The notes under the pieces are model-generated. The model saw only the letters and a list, made by a program, of their open reading frames with translations. It did no database searches and had not been told where the DNA came from. Shown here piece after piece: positions 35,351 to 43,918 of a DNA stretch of 64,000 nucleotides (the stretch's first letter is position 1; the number at the start of each line of letters is the position of its first letter). The stretch is from Muribaculaceae bacterium (GTDB lineage Bacteria > Bacteroidota > Bacteroidia > Bacteroidales > Muribaculaceae). The stretch spans positions 169,685 to 233,684 of the forward strand of contig JAFZRJ010000014.1 in NCBI GenBank assembly GCA_017619935.1, written 5' to 3'. The translations under genes were made by a program, and so were the position numbers.

Positions 35351-36154
35351 CTATTCTGATTGCGCCGACTTGATGAGCCGCGTAAGATGGATAAATTCTT
35401 CTACCGACAGTTGCTCCGGTCGCTGGCCGAAGATGGCTTGTTCAAGTATCGAAGATTGCTTGGGCAATAAACCACGCAAGGAGTTGCGCAGGGTCTTGCG
35501 GCGTTGACCGAACGACGTCTTGACCACAATCTTGAACAGTCGCTCATCACATCCTAGGTCGGTCACTTGGTTCCGTACCATCTTGATGACCCCCGATTTC
35601 ACCTTCGGAGGAGGATTGAACACGTTTTCATCGACGGTGAACAAATACTCTATGTCGTACCATGCCTGGAGCAGCACCGACAGAATGCCACGTGTCTTGG
35701 TGCCAGGCGCGGCAGCCAGGCGTTGCGCCACTTCGTGCTGAAGCATACCGCTGCAGCAAGTCACTTGATCTTTATAGTCTAGAACCTTGAAAAATATCTG
35801 CGACGAAATGTTATAGGGATAGTTTCCAATCACCGAAAACGGCTTGTCGCCATAAATGCGTTTCAAGTCCAGTCGAAGGAAATCGTCGGCAATGATGCGG
35901 CCTTCCAATGCCGGAAAATTCAATTGCAAGTATTCCACGCTTTCGCGGTCAAGTTCCACCACTCGCAAGTCATGTCCGGCCTTCAGCAGATACTGTGTGA
36001 GCACGCCCATGCCTGGCCCTACCTCCAATAATGGCTGATGAAGGTGGCTGTCCATGGTGGTTGCAATGCGTTGCGCCACGGTGAGGTCGGTAAGGAAATG
36101 CTGTCCCAGCGATTTTTTAGCTCTTACTTGCATCACATTGAATGGTTGAATCAT
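35351..36154 (-). CDS. rsmA: 16S rRNA (adenine1518/1519-N6)-dimethyltransferase
   Basis: The 267-residue protein has the KsgA start KSLGQHFLTD, the SAM-binding LLEVGPGMGVLT, and the catalytic motif IV VIGNYPYNISSQIFFK near residue 115. It dimethylates two adenosines in helix 45 of 16S rRNA. ATG at 36152-36154; an alternative ATG lies seven codons further in, just before the conserved KSLGQHF. It is the first gene of the leftward string to GH92. Confidence 0.96.
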   Translation of the reverse strand: MIQPFNVMQVRAKKSLGQHFLTDLTVAQRIATTMDSHLHQPLLEVGPGMGVLTQYLLKAGHDLRVVELDRESVEYLQLNFPALEGRIIADDFLRLDLKRIYGDKPFSVIGNYPYNISSQIFFKVLDYKDQVTCCSGMLQHEVAQRLAAAPGTKTRGILSVLLQAWYDIEYLFTVDENVFNPPPKVKSGVIKMVRNQVTDLGCDERLFKIVVKTSFGQRRKTLRNSLRGLLPKQSSILEQAIFGQRPEQLSVEEFIHLTRLIKSAQSE

Positions 36155-36207
36155 TAAAATATCCCTATATGTAAGCCCAATGGTAGCGCATTATCGAAAA
36201 AAAGCAC

Positions 36208-36215
36208 TATCTTTG
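36208..36215 (+). promoter_or_regulatory. Candidate -7 element for the flippase-like gene
   Basis: TATCTTTG precedes an ATG at 36342 with a ~120-base leader; no good -33 element was found. Confidence 0.45.
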
Positions 36216-36242
36216 CAGCACAATATAGACCTTTGCAACCTA

Positions 36243-36250
36243 CAAAGGTA
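36243..36250 (-). promoter_or_regulatory. Candidate -7 element for the rsmA-mgtE unit
   Basis: On the minus strand this reads TACCTTTG (36250-36243), about 90 bases before the rsmA ATG. The rsmA and flippase-like genes are divergent and share this region. Confidence 0.5.
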
Positions 36251-36341
36251 GCAAATCGTCGCCAATTGCTCACTACACACGCGCGATTTTTTTAAAGTTT
36301 GATGCGTTTGAGCCTCATTTTTAACTTTTCGACAAGCAAAA

Positions 36342-37349
36342 ATGGACGCAAAAAAGATTGTTTCATCACTCATTAAGTACGGCATTCCTATTCTCATCAG
36401 TGTTGGACTCGCGTGGTTCCTGTACAAGAATGTTGACCTTGAAGCCATCAAGCAGAGTTTGAGTGAAGACGTCAATTACTGGTGGTTTTTGCCAGTGATT
36501 GTCATCAGCACGTTCAGCCACATCTTCCGTGCCATGCGATGGCGGTTGCAACTGCGTACTATTGGAGTTAACGCTCCACTGCATGCCATCATTTGCTCCA
36601 TTTTCGGCACTTATTTCGTCAATTTGCTCTTCCCTCGCTTGGGAGAGGTGTGGCGCTCGGGCTACATCGCCCAGCGTGAGAAGGCGTCGTTCTCACAAGT
36701 ACTGGGGTCGATGGTTGCCGACCGCTTGAGCGACACCGTTACCGTGCTCATCATCACCATTTTCACCTTTTTGATGGCGCAAGACGCCTTCCTCAAGTTT
36801 CTGGCACAAAAAGAGGGGGGAACGAGCGTTAGTATACTGGTGATGGCGGGTGTAGGCGTCGCCTTTGTGCTGGGTGTTGCCCTGCTCGTGTGGCTCTATC
36901 GTACCCGTTCCACCAACCACATTATCATGAAGTTGCAAAGCATTGTGCATGACTTGTGGGACGGATTGGCTTCCATTGCGCGCATGGATGGCAAATGGTG
37001 GTTCCTGCTCTACACGGTACTCATCTGGGGATGCTACTATATGCAACTCTATGTTGCCAGCAAAGCGTTCTCGTTCACTGCCGAACTTGGATGGTTGCCT
37101 ATATTGGTACTGTTCGTGCTCAGTTCCATCGGTATGGCGGTGCCCAGCAATGGAGGTCTTGGTCCCTGGCAGTTTACCATCATCTTCGGCCTCACTCTTT
37201 ACGGAGTAGGCGCTTTTCCGCCCTCAGTACCCTACGACGCGCAAGCCTCTGCATTTGCGTGGCTCGTGTGGGGCGTGCAGACGCTACTGCTCATTGTTCT
37301 GGGCATTTACGCATTCACTTACATCGCCCTTGACCGAAAGAAAAAATAA
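36342..37349 (+). CDS. Lysylphosphatidylglycerol synthase TM-domain / flippase-like integral membrane protein
   Basis: The 335-residue protein has about eight hydrophobic helices and the family motif region SHIFRAMRWRLQLRTIG early on. A late segment GMAVPSNGGLGPWQFTI resembles the conserved P-x-x-x-G-x-G motif of the UPF0104/AglD-like family. It lacks the cytosolic aminoacyl-transferase domain, so it is not a full MprF. Members are thought to move lipids or lipid-linked sugars; the substrate is unknown. It is monocistronic with a strong terminator. Confidence 0.85.
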   Translation: MDAKKIVSSLIKYGIPILISVGLAWFLYKNVDLEAIKQSLSEDVNYWWFLPVIVISTFSHIFRAMRWRLQLRTIGVNAPLHAIICSIFGTYFVNLLFPRLGEVWRSGYIAQREKASFSQVLGSMVADRLSDTVTVLIITIFTFLMAQDAFLKFLAQKEGGTSVSILVMAGVGVAFVLGVALLVWLYRTRSTNHIIMKLQSIVHDLWDGLASIARMDGKWWFLLYTVLIWGCYYMQLYVASKAFSFTAELGWLPILVLFVLSSIGMAVPSNGGLGPWQFTIIFGLTLYGVGAFPPSVPYDAQASAFAWLVWGVQTLLLIVLGIYAFTYIALDRKKK

Positions 37350-37382
37350 GATTTTTGATTTATCTCAAAATACTAGAGCCAA

Positions 37383-37422
37383 AAAGAGTCGTTCCGCGTG
37401 GTATGCGAGACGACTCTTTCAT
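37383..37422 (+). terminator. Terminator between flippase-like gene and ABC permease
   Basis: A 10-bp stem, AAAGAGTCGT (37383-37392) with ACGACTCTTT (37410-37419). It lies between convergent genes and is flanked by A- and T-rich ends, so probably bidirectional. Confidence 0.85.
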
Positions 37423-37442
37423 ATCTCAAATCTTATCTATTG

Positions 37443-38756
37443 TCACTTGATCCAGCGCATGATTTCCTTGAAGTTGGTCTTCTTGCCATAGAGCAAGATG
37501 CCGGTGCGGTAGATGCGGGCGGCTATCCATACCATGCCAGCGGCCGTGGAAAACAACAATACGATGCTCAGCGACAACTGCCAGAATGGAACGTCATAGG
37601 GCAACCTGATCATCATCACAATGGGCGACGTGAACGGAATGATGGAACACCACACGGCCATAGGTCCGTTGGGATTCTCAATGCAAGCCATGCCGGCATA
37701 AAGAGCCACTACCATGATTAAGATAATAGGAGTGGTGAACTGCGAAGCGTCGCTGGCTTGATCCACTGCCGAGCCGAAGCCTGCAAACAAGGCGGCATAC
37801 AGCAAATAACCGCCGATAAAATATAGTACGAAGCACGACAAGATATAACCGTAATTCACACTCATCAGGGCCTTCCACATTTCAGCCATATCCATGTTGA
37901 CTGCCTCGGCTGGCATTCCAGCAGTTGAAACGGCAGTCGGGTCAGAGAGGGCGCTTACACCCAACACCGTGCCTGCTATCATAGAAATTCCGCCCATAAT
38001 TATCGCCCAAATCGCCAACTGAGTCAGTCCTACCAATGCCACACCTATGATTTTTCCCATCATCAACTGGAATGGCTTGCAACTGGACACGATGACCTCC
38101 ACGATGCGGTTGGTCTTCTCTTCAATCACTCCATTCATAATCATGGCACCATACATGAGCACAAACATATAAGTAAGTAAAGCCAACACCAGTCCTACGA
38201 CCATAGCTGTTTCGGTCGAAGTCTCGGTTTCACCACCCGCTTCGTCCCATTTCACGCTTTTTACGTCGACCTGAACTGTCGATTCTTGAATCATCTGTTG
38301 CAGGCGAGGAACTCCGTATGAAGCTAGTTTTGCACGGGTGATTGTGTCGCTTAAAGCATTGTTGATGTGACTTTTCATAACCACATTAATCGTGTTTTCA
38401 CTGTAGATGGTCACTTGCGCCGTGCTATCCACATCGCGCGGAATCACCACCACGGCAGCCAGGTCGCCACCTGATTTCTGATAGAACTCATGGGGATTCC
38501 CCACACTGTCGGCACGCATCGGGATAAACTCAAAGAGGTCAGTATTGCTGATAGCACTGCCATAACGGCCTGTCTCATCGATGACGGCCACTTTTTCCAC
38601 ATCGCTCCCTGCATCGTTCAAGTAACCTACCAGAAACGGAATGGAAATAATCAATATCATCAACACCGGCATCAATATGGTCATCACAATGAAAGACTTG
38701 CGGCCAATCATTGACATATATTCTCTCGCTATAATTAATTTCAGCTTTTCCATCAT
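37443..38756 (-). CDS. ABC-2 type transporter permease (NatB-like)
   Basis: The 437-residue membrane protein has an N-terminal helix (FIVMTILMPVLMILIISIPF) and a large extracytoplasmic loop (about residues 50-170). Five or six C-terminal helices start near VVGLVLALLTYMFVLMYG. This matches the NatB/DUF3526-like ABC-2 permeases associated with sodium or drug export. It is preceded by its ATPase with a 30-base gap. ATG at 38754-38756, with a second ATG immediately after. Confidence 0.88.
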   Translation of the reverse strand: MMEKLKLIIAREYMSMIGRKSFIVMTILMPVLMILIISIPFLVGYLNDAGSDVEKVAVIDETGRYGSAISNTDLFEFIPMRADSVGNPHEFYQKSGGDLAAVVVIPRDVDSTAQVTIYSENTINVVMKSHINNALSDTITRAKLASYGVPRLQQMIQESTVQVDVKSVKWDEAGGETETSTETAMVVGLVLALLTYMFVLMYGAMIMNGVIEEKTNRIVEVIVSSCKPFQLMMGKIIGVALVGLTQLAIWAIIMGGISMIAGTVLGVSALSDPTAVSTAGMPAEAVNMDMAEMWKALMSVNYGYILSCFVLYFIGGYLLYAALFAGFGSAVDQASDASQFTTPIILIMVVALYAGMACIENPNGPMAVWCSIIPFTSPIVMMIRLPYDVPFWQLSLSIVLLFSTAAGMVWIAARIYRTGILLYGKKTNFKEIMRWIK

Positions 38757-38786
38757 TCTTATATTAAAAAACGACCATCTTTTTCT

Positions 38787-39689
38787 TTATCCCTTCACGG
38801 TTTCTATGAATATTTCATGCATCGATGGCAAAATCTCGTGGAATCCGTTGAGTCTGTGATGCTCATTGAGCCAAGCGATAGCATCGCGTATAGCCACTCC
38901 GCTGTTCAGGCGGATAAGCGTCTCTTTGTTGCCCATTGCCGGTGGTAATTGCGTGAACAACTCATCACAGGGTTGCAATACTTCATCCTTTTGCAAATCC
39001 ACCGCAATGATATTCTTCTTATGTTGCTGTCTGATTTCATCCACACGGCCTTCCAGCACCACTTGCGAGTGATTGATGAGCGATATGCGCTCACACACAG
39101 CCTCAACACTTTCCATGTTATGGGTGGAAAACAATATGGTGGAACCTTCTTCATTCAGTCGCAAGATTTCCACTTTGAGTTGGTCGGCATTCACAGGGTC
39201 AAATCCCGAAAACGGTTCATCGAAGATGAGCAGACGCGGCTTGTGCAGCACGGTGGCAATAAACTGCACCTTCTGTTGCATACCTTTTGAGAGTGCTTCC
39301 AGTTTCTTGTCGCGCCATTCCACAAGGTCGAAACGTTCCAACCATTGCAGCATTTCGCGCTGAGCATCATTCTTGCTCATGCCTTTCAAACGAGCCAAAT
39401 ACACAATTTGTTCGCCCACTTTCATTTTTTTGTAAAGACCTCGCTCCTCAGGCAAATAACCTATGTTGGCAACGTCATCTTCACTTATTGGATGACCGTC
39501 GATAGTCACTGTGCCACTATCGGGTTTTGTAATCAAATTGATGATGCGAATAAGCGAGGTTTTTCCTGCTCCGTTTGGACCCAACAAGCCGTAGATGCAT
39601 CCTTGCGGCACATTTACACTCACATGATCGAGCGCTATATGACCATCGTACTGCTTGACAACATCCTTAACTTCAATAAAATTTTCCAT
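38787..39689 (-). CDS. ABC transporter ATP-binding protein (NatA-like)
   Basis: The 300-residue ATPase has Walker A GPNGAGKTSL near residue 38, signature ALSKGMQQKVQF near residue 134 and Walker B LLIFDEPFSGFD. The C-terminal ~70 residues form the DUF4162-type extension common in NatA-like exporters. It pairs with the downstream ABC-2 permease. ATG at 39687-39689. Confidence 0.92.
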   Translation of the reverse strand: MENFIEVKDVVKQYDGHIALDHVSVNVPQGCIYGLLGPNGAGKTSLIRIINLITKPDSGTVTIDGHPISEDDVANIGYLPEERGLYKKMKVGEQIVYLARLKGMSKNDAQREMLQWLERFDLVEWRDKKLEALSKGMQQKVQFIATVLHKPRLLIFDEPFSGFDPVNADQLKVEILRLNEEGSTILFSTHNMESVEAVCERISLINHSQVVLEGRVDEIRQQHKKNIIAVDLQKDEVLQPCDELFTQLPPAMGNKETLIRLNSGVAIRDAIAWLNEHHRLNGFHEILPSMHEIFIETVKG

Positions 39690-39810
39690 TATTACATATA
39701 TTTTTGAGAACCTTCACTCGTTGAAAATTTTGTCGAATGAAACTTTTCCCAATCATTTGTTTTATTATTAGACGTAAATACCAACAATATTATTACAAAA
39801 AAACGATTCT

Positions 39811-39819
39811 TTTTCCACA
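39811..39819 (+). promoter_or_regulatory. DnaA-box-like sequence in AT-rich region before deoD
   Basis: TTTTCCACA differs by one base from the consensus TTATCCACA. It lies in a very AT-rich 280-bp intergenic stretch (39690-39970) that holds no gene. Confidence 0.4.
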
Positions 39820-39934
39820 ACTTATTTGAGTAAACATCTTATTTATGATTTATAGGTTTCTTTATTTTTTCCTTTTTAATCGTGATTTTTTTATTTTTTT
39901 CGGCAATCATAGTGCCATATAAATAAATAATATC

Positions 39935-39942
39935 TAACTTTG
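39935..39942 (+). promoter_or_regulatory. -7 element of deoD promoter
   Basis: TAACTTTG is 28 bases before the ATG at 39971; no clear -33 element was seen. Confidence 0.6.
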
Positions 39943-39970
39943 CGTATAATTATCAACTAAAAATAGAATT

Positions 39971-40687
39971 ATGGCTACTCCACACATTAATGCACTTGAC
40001 GGTGCTTTCGCAAAAACAGTGTTAATGCCCGGTGACCCACTGCGCGCTAAATTTGTTGCTGAAAACTTTATGGAAAATGCCGAATTGGTCACATCGGTTC
40101 GTAACGTCTATGGTTATACAGGAACCTACAACGGAAAACCCGTATCGGTGATGGCCAGTGGTATGGGAATGCCCAGCATGGGTATTTATTCCTATGAATT
40201 ATTCAGCTTCTACGATGTTGAAAATATCATCCGAATTGGTTCAGCCGGAAGTTATAGCCCAGACCTGAATGTTCACGACATTATTCTTGCCGACTCGGCT
40301 TATGGTGACTCTCGCTTTGCCAAAGTTCAAAACGGTGTCAATACCCGCATCATGGAACCCAGTGCCGAACTCAACAAAAAAATCATCGAAGTGGCTGCAA
40401 AACTAGGTATTGACTGCAAGACCGGCCGCATCCATTCTAGCGACGTCTTCTACGGAGGACCTAACGGCGTGAAATGGCAAGAAGTACGTGAAAAATTTGG
40501 TGTTGAATGTGTAGAAATGGAAAGTTTTGCACTCTTCCACAATGCACAATTCCTCGGCAAGAACGCCGCTTGTCTGCTCACCATTTCCGACTCACTCGTC
40601 ACACACGAGGCCCTCGATGCCGAGGACCGCCAAAAATCGTTCCGCACGATGATGAAACTGGCGTTGGAATCGGCTATCGCATTCTGA
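39971..40687 (+). CDS. deoD: Purine nucleoside phosphorylase, DeoD type
   Basis: The 238-residue protein has the phosphate-binding MPGDPLRAKF, SGMGMPSMGIYSYE, the base/ribose site CVEMESFALF, and SDSLVTHEALDAEDRQ with the catalytic aspartate, all as in hexameric DeoD. It splits purine nucleosides to the base and ribose 1-phosphate. ATG at 39971, with its own promoter and terminator. Codon use is less C-biased than in pheT or der. Confidence 0.95.
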   Translation: MATPHINALDGAFAKTVLMPGDPLRAKFVAENFMENAELVTSVRNVYGYTGTYNGKPVSVMASGMGMPSMGIYSYELFSFYDVENIIRIGSAGSYSPDLNVHDIILADSAYGDSRFAKVQNGVNTRIMEPSAELNKKIIEVAAKLGIDCKTGRIHSSDVFYGGPNGVKWQEVREKFGVECVEMESFALFHNAQFLGKNAACLLTISDSLVTHEALDAEDRQKSFRTMMKLALESAIAF

Positions 40688-40705
40688 CATTAATCCTAAT
40701 AATAT

Positions 40706-40742
40706 AATGGTGAAGTGCCTGTTGTGACGCTTCACCATTTTT
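40706..40742 (+). terminator. Terminator between deoD and glutathione peroxidase gene
   Basis: AATGGTGAAG (40706-40715) pairs with CTTCACCATT (40730-40739), then TTTT. It lies between convergent genes. Confidence 0.85.
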
Positions 40743-40766
40743 TACATTCTATGTCAAAGGTATTTT

Positions 40767-41381
40767 TCAGCGTTTGAGTAATTCTTTCACCTTATTTTCC
40801 ACGTCCTTCATGTCGGCTGTTGGTTCAAAACGAGCCACTACATTTCCCTCTTTATCCACCAAAAACTTGGTGAAATTCCACTTAATATCGGAATTATTCT
40901 TATAATTAGGATCAGCTTTGCTCAGCATATCGTCAAGCAAAGCTCCAATCTTGTGATTCAAGTCGAAACCCTCGAACGGCTTTTGACCTTTCAAAAATGT
41001 AAACAAAGGCGCAGCATTTTCACCATTCACATCAATTTTCTTGAATTGAGGAAACTCTGTTCCGTAGTTGAGCTGACAAAAACTATGTATTTCCTCTTCG
41101 CTTCCTGGTGCCTGCTGCCCAAACTGGTTGCAAGGAAAATCTAAAATTTCAAATCCTTCCTCTTTGTAATTCTTGTAAAGCATTTCCAGCTCTTCATACT
41201 GTGGAGTGAATCCACAACGAGTGGCCGTGTTCACTATCAACAATACTTTGCCCTTGTAATCGGCAATACTCACTTCACCACCTTTGCGGTCAAGAACTTT
41301 GAAATCATAAATCGTTTGTGACATAACAATTATAGAATTAAATGTAACTAAAAACGTCAGTAGAATATTTTTCAACATCAT
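40767..41381 (-). CDS. Glutathione peroxidase family protein (cysteine type), probably exported
   Basis: The 204-residue protein has a hydrophobic N-terminus (MMLKNILLTFLVTFNSIIVM) that reads as a signal peptide. A full GPx fold follows, with the peroxidatic cysteine in NTATRCGFTPQY, the glutamine in FPCNQFGQ, and tryptophan/asparagine in WNFTKFLVD. Such enzymes usually use thioredoxin and reduce hydroperoxides. If translation instead began at the internal ATG at 41324 (MSQTIYDF), the protein would be cytosolic. The longer start is preferred, but this is not certain. The leader upstream is long (~200 bases). Confidence 0.88.
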   Translation of the reverse strand: MMLKNILLTFLVTFNSIIVMSQTIYDFKVLDRKGGEVSIADYKGKVLLIVNTATRCGFTPQYEELEMLYKNYKEEGFEILDFPCNQFGQQAPGSEEEIHSFCQLNYGTEFPQFKKIDVNGENAAPLFTFLKGQKPFEGFDLNHKIGALLDDMLSKADPNYKNNSDIKWNFTKFLVDKEGNVVARFEPTADMKDVENKVKELLKR

Positions 41382-41586
41382 ATATAAATATATTCTTTTT
41401 TATTTTTAATTTTAAAAACTTTATGATGATGTATTATGCGTGTTAATAGTGATAATAATTTTTATATGAGTTTCTTGCATATTAAGTTATTGAACTTTTT
41501 AATGGTTAAATCAACAGAATATTAACAAGCTAACCTTTTAATTTCTAACTTATTTGTTAGTATATTAACAATGATATTATACACCG

Positions 41587-41594
41587 CAAAGTTA
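41587..41594 (-). promoter_or_regulatory. Candidate -7 element for the glutathione peroxidase gene
   Basis: On the minus strand this reads TAACTTTG (41594-41587). A TTG lies 23 bases further up, slightly too far. The leader would be ~200 bases. Confidence 0.5.
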
Positions 41595-41750
41595 ATCATT
41601 TTTTCGTTTGGAATTGTCAATGACCTCAAAAATTGATGTGGAAAAATCAAATATATTTTTTGGCTAACTTTTTGTTGCGAAATAGAAATATTTTTCAAGC
41701 CGCCTTCATTTCAATTTTGCAAGAGAAAATTATCAAAATTTGTTGGAAAG

Positions 41751-41759
41751 TTATCCACA
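41751..41759 (+). promoter_or_regulatory. DnaA box, perfect consensus
   Basis: TTATCCACA matches the consensus 9-mer exactly, with the variant TTATCAACA 13 bases downstream in the same orientation. Confidence 0.7.
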
Positions 41760-41838
41760 ATTATTAACGGGGTTATCAACATGGATTGATTTGAAGGTTG
41801 TCATAACTACCTATTTTGGGTGAATGATGTCTTGATAC

Positions 41839-41869
41839 TTGGTGAAATAGGATTAAATGAGTAAATTTG
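41839..41869 (+). promoter_or_regulatory. Promoter of SpoU methylase gene
   Basis: TTG at 41839-41841, a 20-base spacer, then TAAATTTG at 41862-41869, 38 bases before the ATG at 41908. Confidence 0.7.
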
Positions 41870-41907
41870 CATCGTAGTTGAAATTGCTTGTATCTGTACT
41901 TTTAAAA

Positions 41908-42438
41908 ATGAACAAGAAGTCAATGATCGAGTTGCATCGGGTCGATGTGCAGCAGTATCGCGAAATGGAGAAGATACCTGTCACAGTAGTGCTCGACAAC
42001 GTGCGCAGCGAGATGAACGTGGGTAGCGTGTTTCGCACAGCCGATGCTTTCCTGATTGAGCATATATGTCTGTGTGGTATCACCGCTGTTCCTCCCCGCC
42101 CCGAAATCCACAAAACAGCGCTGGGTGCCGAGGACGCTGTGTCATGGAGTTACCATTCAACTGTGATGGATGCCATCGCCTGGTTGCGCGACAAAGGTCA
42201 TACAATTTGTTCAATTGAGCAAGTGCACGGCAGCACAAGTCTTGAACAATTTATTGTCAACCCTGTGGAAAAGTATGCCATCATTTTTGGCAACGAAGTG
42301 AAAGGAGTGGTTCAAGAAGCGGTGGATGCGAGCGACTGCTGCATCGAAATTCCGCAATGTGGCACAAAACATTCACTCAATATTTCATGTTCGGCTGCGA
42401 TTGTGATGTGGCATTTTTTCAATACACTTCATAAATAG
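41908..42438 (+). CDS. TrmH/SpoU-family RNA 2'-O-methyltransferase
   Basis: The protein of about 176 residues has the three SPOUT-knot motifs: VLDNVRSEMNVGSVFRTADA, YAIIFGNEVKGV, and IPQCGTKHSLNISCSAAIV. It would methylate a ribose in tRNA or rRNA; the target is not identifiable. The first in-frame ATG, 41908, is chosen because the promoter lies just upstream; a further ATG is five codons in. It is the first rightward gene after the candidate origin. Confidence 0.92.
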   Translation: MNKKSMIELHRVDVQQYREMEKIPVTVVLDNVRSEMNVGSVFRTADAFLIEHICLCGITAVPPRPEIHKTALGAEDAVSWSYHSTVMDAIAWLRDKGHTICSIEQVHGSTSLEQFIVNPVEKYAIIFGNEVKGVVQEAVDASDCCIEIPQCGTKHSLNISCSAAIVMWHFFNTLHK

Positions 42439-42486
42439 ATGTGTGACAAAACGTATAGAATAATAAAACATAAAAGAAATAGATTG

Positions 42487-43893
42487 ATGAAAAAATTAGT
42501 AGGATTATTGATTGTCGCAGGACTGACCGTGTTGTCGTCAGTTGGACAAAACAGAACCCAAGGCGGTATTTCTCCAGAAATGTTGCGCCATATTGTGCAA
42601 ACTTCCAGTACCAAGCAAAATGTGGCCTTAAGCAATGCCATGGCCAGCAACAGCATTGATGATTTGGCACGTAATTACCGTAACAATGTGGTGACTGACA
42701 AGCATTTTAGTGTGGAAACGCCTTCCCAAAACATTCATAACCAAAAGCAGAGTGGACGATGCTGGATGTATTCCAGTTTCAATGTGTTGCGCGCAAACTT
42801 CGCACGCAAGCATAACGACACATTGCGTGTAGAGTTTTCTCATGACTATTTGTTTTTCTATGATCAATTGGAAAAGGCTAACCTCATGTTGCAGGGTGTG
42901 ATAGACTGTGCCGACAAACCCATGGATGACGTGCGAGTGCAGTTCTTTTTCAAGAATCCCATCAATGATGGAGGAACTTTTTGTGGTGCCGCCGACCTGG
43001 CTGAAAAGTATGGTCTGGTACCTGTAGAAATTCAGCCCGAGACATTCACGGCTGAACGTACCTCAAAGATGGGTCAGATTCTTTCATCAAAATTGCGGGA
43101 ATATGGATTGGAATTGCGTCGCATGGTGGCCGACAAAAAAGGTGCAAAAGTCATTCAACAGCGCAAAACCGAAATGCTGGGGACCATCTACAGCATCTTG
43201 TCGCTCTCTCTGGGCGAACCCATCAAGCAGTTCACTTACGTGTTCCGTGATAATGACGGGAAAGCCGTGGGTGAACCACGCACTTACACACCGCTGGAGT
43301 TCTACCGCGAAACAGTGGGTGGACCCATTAACGGCACCTTCATCATGGCTATGAACGACCCGCGTCGGGAATACTACAAGACCTACGAGGTGGAACTAGA
43401 CCGCCATACTTATGACGGCCACAACTGGTGCTATATCAACCTGCCCATGGAGGACATTGCCCAAATGGCGATTGCTTCGTTGCAAGACTCCACTAAACTC
43501 TACAGCAGTTATGACGTGGGCAAGCAGTTGAACCGCAACACGGGTTACTTGGCGTTGGATAATTTTGACTATGCCACACTCTTCGGTACTACTTTCCCCA
43601 TGAACAAAGCGGACCGCATCGCCACTTTCGACAGCGGTTCGAGCCACGCCATGACACTCACCGCCGTGGATCTTGATGCTGCCGGCAAACCAGTGAAATG
43701 GAAAGTGGAGAACTCGTGGGGTGGCGACAGTGGCCAGAGTGGCTACATCATCATGACCAATGACTGGTTCAATGAGTATGCTTTCAGACTGGTGGTGGAC
43801 AAAAAATATGTGCCTGAAAAGATTTTGAAGGCCGCTCAGACCAAACCTGTCATGGTCATGCCCGAAGACCCATTGTTCTCGACCGACGACTGA
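42487..43893 (+). CDS. C1-family peptidase (bleomycin hydrolase/aminopeptidase C type), exported
   Basis: The 468-residue protein has a signal peptide (MKKLVGLLIVAGLTVLSSVG). The papain-fold catalytic residues are in NQKQSGRCWMYSSFNVLR (glutamine and cysteine), SSHAMTLTAVD (histidine) and VENSWGGDSG (asparagine). This layout is that of peptidase C1B (PepC/bleomycin hydrolase), which is normally cytosolic; a secreted version is known in Bacteroidales. The ATG at 42487 begins the signal peptide; the frame is open 16 codons further upstream but without a signal-like start. Confidence 0.92.
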   Translation: MKKLVGLLIVAGLTVLSSVGQNRTQGGISPEMLRHIVQTSSTKQNVALSNAMASNSIDDLARNYRNNVVTDKHFSVETPSQNIHNQKQSGRCWMYSSFNVLRANFARKHNDTLRVEFSHDYLFFYDQLEKANLMLQGVIDCADKPMDDVRVQFFFKNPINDGGTFCGAADLAEKYGLVPVEIQPETFTAERTSKMGQILSSKLREYGLELRRMVADKKGAKVIQQRKTEMLGTIYSILSLSLGEPIKQFTYVFRDNDGKAVGEPRTYTPLEFYRETVGGPINGTFIMAMNDPRREYYKTYEVELDRHTYDGHNWCYINLPMEDIAQMAIASLQDSTKLYSSYDVGKQLNRNTGYLALDNFDYATLFGTTFPMNKADRIATFDSGSSHAMTLTAVDLDAAGKPVKWKVENSWGGDSGQSGYIIMTNDWFNEYAFRLVVDKKYVPEKILKAAQTKPVMVMPEDPLFSTDD

Positions 43894-43918
43894 TCATTAT
43901 TAGATACAGAAGTCCAAA

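Larger units (their letters stand above)
41382..41877. other. Candidate chromosomal replication origin (oriC), AT-rich, with DnaA boxes
   Basis: This ~500-bp region between divergent genes has no gene and is extremely AT-rich, especially at 41382-41600, as expected of an unwinding element. It holds one perfect DnaA box (TTATCCACA, 41751-41759) and near-consensus boxes at 41773-41781 (TTATCAACA) and 41637-41645 (TTTTCCACA on the minus strand). An inverted repeat TTGTTA/TAACAA spans 41554-41571. Codon third positions suggest that strand composition bias flips here: minus-strand genes to the left and plus-strand genes to the right are G-rich. Two parS sites lie 36 kb to the left. dnaA itself is not in the window. 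Confidence 0.6.
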
